Shown one piece after another: positions 8,447 through 14,288 of a DNA stretch of 64,000 nt; within the stretch, counting starts at the first letter, position 1, and each line of letters begins with the position of its first letter. The notes under the pieces were generated by a model that was not told the origin of the DNA, ran no database searches, and was given only the letters and a program-made list of their open reading frames with translations. Made by a program: the position numbers and the translations under genes. The stretch covers positions 1-64,000 of the forward strand of contig JBNMLP010000011.1 in the NCBI GenBank assembly GCA_050874905.1, read 5' to 3'. Source of the stretch: NC2004 sp050874905. Lineage in GTDB: Bacteria; Bacillota; Clostridia; Lachnospirales; Lachnospiraceae.

Positions 8447-9043
8447 TCATCGTACCCCCATTTTCTTTGTAATTTCGTCAGCTATCTGGGTCAGTGGAAG
8501 AGAAACATCCACTAATCCGGCTTCTGTTAATGTCTTAGGCATCCCATAAATCACACTGGACTCTTTATCCTGTGCAATCGTATAAATCTCCTTTTTCTCT
8601 TTCAAATGCCTGATACCTTCTGTTCCATCAGCACCCATGCCGGTCAACACCACTGCAACAATCTTATTTGCCGAAACCTCTGTCAAGGATTCATATGCAT
8701 AATTGGCACAGGGTCGTACTCCTTCTCTGGGCGGCTCATCTGTCAACACAATGCGATACACTCCATTTTTCTCCTGTACTTTCAAATGCTGGCCACCTTT
8801 TGCTATGTACACATGCCCATTCTTTATAATCTCCTGGTCTGTTGCCTCGCTCACCGGAATCTCGCTCAGTTGATTCAGCCTTACTGCCAGGGAATTGGTA
8901 AAACCGGATGGCATATGCTGCACCACGATCACCGCTGCGTCCAGATTGGCAGGCAGTTTGGGAATCACCTGCTGTAACGACTTCGGGCCACCTGTGGAAG
9001 AGGCGATCACGACCAAATGATTGACTCTCTCCTTGTCTGGCAT
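8447..9043 (-). CDS. cheB: CheB-type protein-glutamate methylesterase, catalytic domain only
   Basis: The 198 residues cover just the CheB methylesterase domain. The catalytic residues are visible as S16 (VIASSTGGPKS), H43 (VVQHMPSGF) and D139 (VVLTGMGADG). It demethylates or deamidates receptor glutamates. The N-terminal receiver domain and linker of ordinary CheB (about 140-150 residues) are missing: the ATG with GGAGG before it stands only about ten residues from the domain, and an in-frame TGA lies nine codons upstream. It is the first gene of the cheB-cheA-cheW-cheC-cheD-sigD unit and has its own candidate promoter. Without the receiver it cannot be switched on by CheA phosphorylation in the usual way. 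Confidence 0.92.
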   Translation of the reverse strand: MPDKERVNHLVVIASSTGGPKSLQQVIPKLPANLDAAVIVVQHMPSGFTNSLAVRLNQLSEIPVSEATDQEIIKNGHVYIAKGGQHLKVQEKNGVYRIVLTDEPPREGVRPCANYAYESLTEVSANKIVAVVLTGMGADGTEGIRHLKEKKEIYTIAQDKESSVIYGMPKTLTEAGLVDVSLPLTQIADEITKKMGVR

Positions 9044-9104
9044 ACCACTCCTCCAAACTGTATAAATTCACTGGTTACTCCTAAGAGTCTCCATCTTTGT
9101 TTCC

Positions 9105-9113
9105 ATTATAGCA
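9105..9113 (-). promoter_or_regulatory. Extended -10 promoter for cheB-cheA-...-sigD
   Basis: On the minus strand the sequence reads TGCTATAAT, a perfect extended -10 element, about 62 bases before the cheB start. No good -35 lies at the right spacing, which is tolerated with an extended -10. It lies between the sleB terminator and cheB and would drive the distal half of the chemotaxis locus on its own. Confidence 0.6.
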
Positions 9114-9164
9114 AAACATATACAACTCATACGTGCATAATAACCTCATCTTTAGTTTATCACG

Positions 9165-9206
9165 AAAAAAAAGAACCGTAAATCCTTTTTTGATCTACGA
9201 TTCTTT
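9165..9206 (-). terminator. Terminator of the SleB-like gene
   Basis: Minus strand stem GAATCGTAGATC pairing with GGATTTACGGTTC (G-U pairs included; arms within 9173-9203), A-rich loop, then a run of eight T. It starts shortly after the stop at 9213 and isolates that gene from cheB. Confidence 0.75.
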
Positions 9207-9212
9207 CATTTT

Positions 9213-9857
9213 TTACTTAAACATATGACCCGCAATTTTTAATCTGGCACCAGATACATATCCATTAAAACAATAATACCCTTTCATATGTGTGGTCTTT
9301 CCCTTATATGTTACTCTCTTCTCACCAGAAAGAGCAACTTTTGCAGCCTTTACGCACTGTTTATAATAAGAAGTAGAAGAAAATCTACCTTTATCATAAT
9401 TTGTTAACGCACGGGAAAGAGAACCATTTCTTGCTGGAGAAAACTGATACCGCTGGTACAGCACCCCTTTAATCGAAGAAGGATACCGCTTGGATTCCAT
9501 ACGATTCTTTACAACAATCCCCACTGCCAGCTTTCCCGCATAGGGCTGATTTCCTGCTTCACAGTAAATAATGGAAGACATATAACGAAGGTCTGACTTT
9601 GTATAGCTTGGTAAATTTCCCTTCTTTGTCTTTACTTTTTTGCTCTTTTTCTTGGTTGTTTTTTTCTTCTGTGCCTTCTTCACAGTCTGCGTCGTTGCTT
9701 CCTGTGTCGTCTGCACCTCAGTTGTTGCTTCCGTAGAAACAGTTGCTGCATCCGAAACCGCATCGGTTTCCTCTGCCTTTGTTACAATTGTCATATGATA
9801 GTTGGCTAACATCACAGCAGCAACTAATACCGCAGCGATGAGTCTCTTTGCTTTCAT
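9213..9857 (-). CDS. SleB-type cell wall hydrolase (Hydrolase_2 family)
   Basis: A secreted 214-residue protein: signal peptide (about 1-29), a Thr/Glu/Gln-rich then Lys-rich linker (about 30-80) and a SleB-like catalytic domain (about 85-214) with IIYCEAGNQPYAGKLAVG, where E100 is the expected catalytic glutamate, followed by VVKNRMESKRYPSSIKGV and YQFSPARNG. The family cleaves peptidoglycan as lytic transglycosylases; members act in spore germination or in wall remodelling. It has its own promoter and terminator and breaks the fla/che operon between pilZ and cheB. There is no N-terminal peptidoglycan-binding domain as in Bacillus SleB. Confidence 0.85.
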   Translation of the reverse strand: MKAKRLIAAVLVAAVMLANYHMTIVTKAEETDAVSDAATVSTEATTEVQTTQEATTQTVKKAQKKKTTKKKSKKVKTKKGNLPSYTKSDLRYMSSIIYCEAGNQPYAGKLAVGIVVKNRMESKRYPSSIKGVLYQRYQFSPARNGSLSRALTNYDKGRFSSTSYYKQCVKAAKVALSGEKRVTYKGKTTHMKGYYCFNGYVSGARLKIAGHMFK

Positions 9858-9928
9858 AATAAATCTCCTTACATAATTATTACACCGTGTGACATTTTCC
9901 GAAACAAGGTGTTAACATTTATGTAACA

Positions 9929-9956
9929 ATTATAACAAATTCTTAAAAAATGTCAA
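9929..9956 (-). promoter_or_regulatory. Sigma-A type promoter for the SleB-like gene
   Basis: Minus strand TTGACA (9951-9956), 16-base spacer, TATAAT (9929-9934): both hexamers match the consensus fully. The start codon is about 70 bases downstream with AAGGAG before it. The consensus quality suggests vegetative, not sporulation-only, expression. Confidence 0.8.
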
Positions 9957-10044
9957 GTATAATGTTCCTTTGAAAAAAATGGCAACGAAACAAGCCCTCC
10001 TGCATAATATAACATTGTAAAACAAAAATTTTAGGAGGCTCATT

Positions 10045-10272
10045 ATGAGTGATTTAGCTGCTACCCATTGTGGTTCCGGTTGTGACGGCGGATGTTTCGG
10101 TGGAAATAACTGCATCTGGTGGATCTTAATTCTCTGCTGCTGCTGTGGAAATGGCAATTCTTTTGGAGGCGATAACTGTGGCGGTGGCTGCAGTGACATC
10201 ATCCTTCCACTGCTCTTAATTTCCTGCTGCTGCGGTAACGGATCAGGATTCTTTGGCGGCGGATGCTGCTAA
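10045..10272 (+). CDS. Cysteine/glycine-rich 75-residue protein with internal repeat
   Basis: I do not recognise a family. Of 75 residues 15 are Cys and 19 are Gly. After a CxGxC-like N terminus there are two related units, each a hydrophobic stretch, then a Cys run, then GNG and a Phe/Gly/Cys tail: IWWILILCCCCGNGNSFGG and IILPLLLISCCCGNGSGFFG. A real gene is supported by AGGAGG at the right distance from the ATG, a clean stop and a terminator directly behind. No signal peptide is obvious. Possible roles are metal binding, a disulfide-linked structural or coat-like protein, or a modified peptide precursor; none is shown. It runs against the direction of the fla genes. Confidence 0.7.
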   Translation: MSDLAATHCGSGCDGGCFGGNNCIWWILILCCCCGNGNSFGGDNCGGGCSDIILPLLLISCCCGNGSGFFGGGCC

Positions 10273-10312
10273 TCGTGAGAAACACGCGCTTCGGCTCGTC
10301 ACTCACATAACG

Positions 10313-10345
10313 AAAAAAAGGGGGAGTCACCACTCCCTCTTTTTT
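10313..10345. terminator. Bidirectional terminator between the Cys-rich gene and its convergent neighbour
   Basis: A-run, stem GGGAGT-CACC-ACTCCC, T-run; the A and T runs extend the stem. It lies between the stop of the Cys-rich gene at 10272 and the stop of the minus-strand gene at 10352, so it can serve both. A second, weaker hairpin around a TTCG loop lies at 10275-10306. Confidence 0.8.
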
Positions 10346-10351
10346 CTATCT

Positions 10352-10666
10352 TTATCGGCAAAGAAAATACCAGAACAGCAACAGCATTACAATACCATTT
10401 CCTGTGTTTTTCTTACCGCAGCTTCCTGCCTGTTCCACTAAGACCACCTTCTGGCAAAGCTCCTGCTCCTCCTGCGCCGTCTCCTCTTCTGGTGTCTCCA
10501 TTTTTTCTACCTGGGCACTATAGCGCGCCTGCCGCATCATGTTCTGTCCGCGCCGGCTGTTCATGATCATACACTTCGGGTCGATCTCATAAAGCGTATT
10601 CTCCTCTAAAATAAGATTCGGATTTTGCGTATAATCCGCTTTCTGAAACAAATACTCCTCATTCAT
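10352..10666 (-). CDS. Hypothetical 104-residue protein with C-terminal hydrophobic tail
   Basis: No family recognised. The protein begins MNEEYLFQKADYTQNPNLIL, is hydrophilic and acidic in the middle (PEEETAQEEQELCQ) and ends in a hydrophobic segment, NGIVMLLLFWYFLCR, that could be a tail anchor. The start at 10666 was chosen because GAAGGAG lies eight bases upstream, while the ATG at 10684 has no site. It is convergent with the Cys-rich gene and divergent from the next gene. All genes in this block are strangers to flagellar loci. Confidence 0.55.
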   Translation of the reverse strand: MNEEYLFQKADYTQNPNLILEENTLYEIDPKCMIMNSRRGQNMMRQARYSAQVEKMETPEEETAQEEQELCQKVVLVEQAGSCGKKNTGNGIVMLLLFWYFLCR

Positions 10667-10790
10667 GTCATAGACTCCTTCCATATTCTATACATATATA
10701 TGCGGTTTTCAGAAGGATGTTTACGGATTTTGTTCTATTCTTTGATCTTTTACATACATATATAGAAGCAAAAACAAGAAAGGAAATGGT

Positions 10791-11201
10791 ATGGCCGAAC
10801 AAAAACCAATTGATCAGTTCTTTCATCATTGTAATAGCAACACGGAAATGCTCTACGAAGCAATGCCGTATGTACAGTTTGCTTTTAAAAAGCCACTGGC
10901 ACTTTACATTAAAATGCAGGAAATGCAGCAGATCATGCAGGGCTTTGATGACAGTGAAACCCTTTCTGCCTGCGGTTTGGAAGAAACGTCACACAGTGTA
11001 GAGGATATGCTTTATGCCATGCGCACCAAAGCAAACGACCGAAATGCAAGACAGCTTGACATGATGCTCAGTGTCATTCAGGCAGGGAAAATGTACCGCA
11101 CCGTACAGGAACTGAAAAAAACATCGGAAAATGCGGACATGACCACCATCCTGCAATCCCTCATGAAAGGAGACAACTATGAATCTAAACTGGCAGAATG
11201 A
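10791..11201 (+). CDS. Hypothetical helical protein, first of a coupled pair
   Basis: A 136-residue protein without TM segment or signal peptide, predicted mainly helical and rich in Met and Gln (YIKMQEMQQIMQGF, LDMMLSVIQAGKMYRT). No family recognised. Start ATG with AAAGGAAA upstream. The last 23 bases overlap the start of the next gene, whose ribosome-binding site lies inside this one, so the two are translationally coupled and probably act together. The pair reads opposite to the fla genes. Confidence 0.6.
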   Translation: MAEQKPIDQFFHHCNSNTEMLYEAMPYVQFAFKKPLALYIKMQEMQQIMQGFDDSETLSACGLEETSHSVEDMLYAMRTKANDRNARQLDMMLSVIQAGKMYRTVQELKKTSENADMTTILQSLMKGDNYESKLAE

Positions 11202-11451
11202 TGAACGCTTCCAAAAAATCGGGTGGGATAAACGTACCTTTTTGATCAACTGGATGAAGGAACACGGACAAGGGAACAGCAATATGCAGCTCATGTCATT
11301 GATAATGTCTTTAAATCAGGCAATTAAGCAGAAAAACCTAAATTTTACCGCAGAAGAAAATGAACTATTAAATGAATTGTTTTTTGATTCTATGACACCT
11401 GCTGAAAAACAGCGCTTTCAAATGCTGCAGGCATTGATGAAAAAGGGGTAA
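11179..11451 (+). CDS. Hypothetical helical protein, second of a coupled pair
   Basis: A 90-residue soluble helical protein, no family recognised. It shares a loose pattern with its partner: a Met/Leu-rich helix (MQLMSLIMSLNQAIKQK) and an ending MLQALMKKG that resembles ILQSLMKG near the end of the first protein, which suggests distant duplication (inference). AAAGGAG lies before the ATG inside the upstream gene. A bidirectional terminator follows. Confidence 0.65.
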   Translation: MNLNWQNDERFQKIGWDKRTFLINWMKEHGQGNSNMQLMSLIMSLNQAIKQKNLNFTAEENELLNELFFDSMTPAEKQRFQMLQALMKKG

Positions 11452-11464
11452 CGATAAAAAAGAA

Positions 11465-11495
11465 GTGTCCGGCAGCCATTTCGGCTACTGGACAC
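11465..11495. terminator. Bidirectional terminator closing flhA-pilZ and the coupled pair
   Basis: GTGTCC-G-GCAGCC, loop ATTTC, GGCTAC-T-GGACAC with A-runs on the left (T-run for the minus strand) and T-rich sequence on the right. The stop codon of pilZ lies inside the stem (11485), so on the minus strand it ends the long upstream fla transcript just before the inserted block. Confidence 0.8.
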
Positions 11496-12216
11496 CTCCT
11501 ATATCCTTTTTTCCATATACATTACGTTTCTTTCTTTCCTCTGTGAAAATATAAGAAATGATCTCGTCACGTTCTGCTTCTGTCATCTTTGTAAACTGCA
11601 TCCGGCACTCATGCAGCCGGACATTATTCGGAACCACCTTACAATTTACAATCTCTCCATAAATATAAAATTCCCGGTATTCTTCCTTTATTTCAAGTAC
11701 AAGCTTACACTGAGCATATGAATTTTTCTCAATTCTCTGTGGAAGCACAAAACGCAGTCCCCCACCACTCAGATCCAAAGCAACACCATCCATCCATTCC
11801 AGATTTTTCAGTTCTTCTCTTGGAATTTTCTCATTTTTGTCTGCAATACGGCATTTGATCGGCAGCGTACAATCATATCGGTAAAACTCTCTACGCTGTA
11901 TTTTTTTCAATGGAGTTCTGATCTCCAATACAATGATAGGAAGATTTCCCTCCCGCAAACGTTCTATCACAACAAACTCTCCGCTCAGCAGACCTTTTGA
12001 GGTATAGTAATCACAACGGTAACGCTGCCCTTTTTCCAGAGCAATCTGTTTGGTTCCAAGAGTCGGAACCGTAATACTAAGCTGTGTACTGTTTTTAATA
12101 TCAACCACCTGGCTGAAATATACTTTTCGTGTTTCCTCTTTTGTCTGGCGAAGATCGCAGATATCAACTTTATTTCCTATCTCAAGTAAGCTTAACATCT
12201 CTCTCACCATCCTCAT
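11485..12216 (-). CDS. PilZ-domain flagellar brake protein (YcgR/MotI-like)
   Basis: A 243-residue protein with an N-terminal YcgR-type domain (about 10-100) and a C-terminal PilZ domain. The c-di-GMP motif is complete: RxxxR at R109-R113 (RREFYR) and DLSGGG at 148-153. Proteins of this kind bind c-di-GMP and slow the flagellar motor at the stator. The start is uncertain: ATG at 12216 has a poor site, and ATG at 12198 (beginning MLSLLEIGNKVDI) is a good alternative. It follows flhG by 18 bp, the place where Bacillus-type loci continue into cheB. The last codons contain AGGAGG with no gene behind it. Confidence 0.88.
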   Translation of the reverse strand: MRMVREMLSLLEIGNKVDICDLRQTKEETRKVYFSQVVDIKNSTQLSITVPTLGTKQIALEKGQRYRCDYYTSKGLLSGEFVVIERLREGNLPIIVLEIRTPLKKIQRREFYRYDCTLPIKCRIADKNEKIPREELKNLEWMDGVALDLSGGGLRFVLPQRIEKNSYAQCKLVLEIKEEYREFYIYGEIVNCKVVPNNVRLHECRMQFTKMTEAERDEIISYIFTEERKKRNVYGKKDIGGVQ

Positions 12217-12234
12217 TCTAACGTTGCAGCCATG

Positions 12235-13125
12235 CTATGATCTGCCCTTTTTTGCCCGAAGCAGATTCATAAAGAAGCCTACAAAACCTGTTTTATTCTC
12301 ATTTTCCACATCCATCAGCGCATCCGCGATTTCTGCAATAGAACGCGAAGAAGCCGCATTCGGATAGGACATGCTGACCGGCTTTTGCATCACTACCGCC
12401 TTGGTGGCAAAATCATCCTGCGGAATACATCCCATATACTGAAGCGGGATGCTCAAAAACTGAGATGCCACAATACTGATATTTTGGAAAAGCGTCTGTC
12501 CCTCTTTTTCATTTTTTACCCGATTGGAAACAACCTGAATCCGTTTCTCTTCTTTATTGAAATCTTTTCTTCGATTCAATGCCTTTAGCAGCGCATAAGC
12601 ATCCATCGTGGAAGTCGGCTCCGGTGTTAATACAAGAAGCACTTCCGGACTTCCAAGTACAAATTCGAGCACGGCATCCGAAATTCCTGCCCCTGTATCA
12701 ATAATGATCACGTCCGCATACTGATCCAGCTTTTCCAGCTTCGATACAAAAATGCGTATATCCGAAAGTTCCAGATTAACCAGCTCATTTACCCCGGAAC
12801 CACCGGAAATGAATCCAATCCCCTCCGGTCCTTCCGTGATCACATCTTTAATATCCACATCCTTATAAATAAGATCTGAAATATTGCTTTTTGGATGAAT
12901 TCCCAGCATAACTTCAATGTTGGCAAGCCCAAAATCTGCATCAATAATGATCGTGCGCTTCTTCATGCGTTGAAACTGCAGAGCAAGATTTACAGAGAGA
13001 CTGGTTTTTCCCACACCGCCTTTTCCACTGGTTACCGCGATCACACGCGCTTTGCTTTTAAAAGGGACGGAAACATCCTGCTCCTGCTCCCTCATTCTTG
13101 TTCTTAAACGTTCTGCCTGATCCAT
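12235..13125 (-). CDS. flhG: Flagellar number regulator FlhG (YlxH), MinD-like ATPase
   Basis: A 296-residue ParA/MinD-type ATPase. The deviant Walker A KGGVGKT is at 35-41 in VTSGKGGVGKTSLSVN, with DADFGLANIEVMLG after it. The N terminus begins MDQAERLRTRM, the DQAxxLR helix that stimulates the FlhF GTPase (family knowledge). FlhG controls where and how many flagella are built. Its start codon overlaps the flhF stop (TAATG), indicating translational coupling. Confidence 0.94.
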   Translation of the reverse strand: MDQAERLRTRMREQEQDVSVPFKSKARVIAVTSGKGGVGKTSLSVNLALQFQRMKKRTIIIDADFGLANIEVMLGIHPKSNISDLIYKDVDIKDVITEGPEGIGFISGGSGVNELVNLELSDIRIFVSKLEKLDQYADVIIIDTGAGISDAVLEFVLGSPEVLLVLTPEPTSTMDAYALLKALNRRKDFNKEEKRIQVVSNRVKNEKEGQTLFQNISIVASQFLSIPLQYMGCIPQDDFATKAVVMQKPVSMSYPNAASSRSIAEIADALMDVENENKTGFVGFFMNLLRAKKGRS

Positions 13126-14288
13126 TATTCACAACCCCCTAACAACTGTTTGGCGATTGCCTGGGCATTCAGCATTCCCAGATCATCCGGCACGATCTGA
13201 CCGCACGTAACATAAGATAATGCAGCATTGGTATCCAGACGTATATTCAATATGTTGCCATAACAACTGGTTTCATCCAATTTCGTAAACACGATGCGAT
13301 AATCCGAAATATCGCGGTAAATAGAAACAATCTGTTTTAAGTCTTTATATTTGGTCGTAGCACTTAAAACAAGATATACTTCTCTTTGCTCTACCGGAAC
13401 ACTGCTCAGTAAATCTGCTAACTCATCCATCTGCTGGGCATTCTTCGGGGAACGTCCGGCCGTATCTACCAGCACCAGATCATAATCGGCATAATCCTTC
13501 ACCGCCTGCTCCATCTCAACCGGAGTATACACGACCCGGATCGGCAAAGATAAAATATTAGCATAGGTCTTTAACTGTTCTACCGCAGCAATACGGTAAG
13601 TATCCGAGGTGATCAGAGCAACCTTTGCTTTCTTTTCCAGTTTGAAAAGCGAGGCAATCTTTGCAATCGTAGTCGTCTTTCCCACTCCTGTAGAGCCAAT
13701 AAAAAAACATACTCTTGGTTTCTTCTGGTTCAATTTGATCACCTGTGGCTGTCCCAGCTTCAAAACAATACGCTGATATACATTGGCAAGGACAGCATCA
13801 AGTGCCTCTTCCTTTTCCGACGGCATCGTGACATCCTCCACCAGCATATGGGCATATTTTTCATCTACTTCATTACGCAGAAACTGGTTATAAAGCAGGG
13901 TACGTACCTTTTCGCTGCGCTGTTCCTTTTCCTGCTCAATCTTTTTGCTCTCCTGTTCCTTTAACGAGCCTTCCGAAGAAATCTGCTTTTCGATGATCTC
14001 AGCCAATGTATCGAGTTTCTTTTCATCAACCGGCTTTTCAACAGTTTCCTCTTTTACTTCCTTTTTGGAAGCCGGCTCCCGTTTAGGTTTTGGAGCCGGG
14101 ATTGGATTTTCCGGTGTTTTTTCATCCACTGCAGCCGTTACCTCAACCAATGGTTTCTTAAACAGCTTAAAAATTCCTTTGGGCTTTGTTGTCCGGATAT
14201 TCATGATCACGGCACCGCCACCAAGCTCGTCCTTTGCCATCATAATGGCATCATTTTCTGTTTCTGCCTCATATTTCTTAATTATCAT
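13125..14288 (-). CDS. flhF: Signal-recognition-type GTPase FlhF
   Basis: A 387-residue protein with N-terminal B domain, a Lys/Glu/Pro-rich linker (about 55-125), an N domain and an SRP-type G domain. The P-loop GSTGVGKTT is at 198-206, followed by VALITSDTYRIAAVEQL and VDTAGRSPKN. FlhF places the flagellar basal body with FlhG. It overlaps the flhA end by 11 bp, with GGTGA inside flhA serving as the ribosome-binding site. Confidence 0.95.
   Translation of the reverse strand: MIIKKYEAETENDAIMMAKDELGGGAVIMNIRTTKPKGIFKLFKKPLVEVTAAVDEKTPENPIPAPKPKREPASKKEVKEETVEKPVDEKKLDTLAEIIEKQISSEGSLKEQESKKIEQEKEQRSEKVRTLLYNQFLRNEVDEKYAHMLVEDVTMPSEKEEALDAVLANVYQRIVLKLGQPQVIKLNQKKPRVCFFIGSTGVGKTTTIAKIASLFKLEKKAKVALITSDTYRIAAVEQLKTYANILSLPIRVVYTPVEMEQAVKDYADYDLVLVDTAGRSPKNAQQMDELADLLSSVPVEQREVYLVLSATTKYKDLKQIVSIYRDISDYRIVFTKLDETSCYGNILNIRLDTNAALSYVTCGQIVPDDLGMLNAQAIAKQLLGGCE

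Noticed and set aside
8736..9071. Open frame overlapping cheB, with AGGAG before a GTG
   Set aside because: It is another frame of the cheB methylesterase domain, and its product has no receiver-domain motif. It is not the missing CheB N terminus.
10698..10723. Possible sigma-D promoter (TAAA, then CCGCATA) before the 10666 gene
   Set aside because: The -10 needs an inserted base to match the sigma-D consensus and the spacing is off by one or two, so it is too weak to call.
10717..11001. Plus-strand frame of 94 codons upstream of the coupled pair
   Set aside because: It overlaps the gene at 10791 in another frame and has no ribosome-binding site; the gene at 10791 has both site and coupling to its partner.
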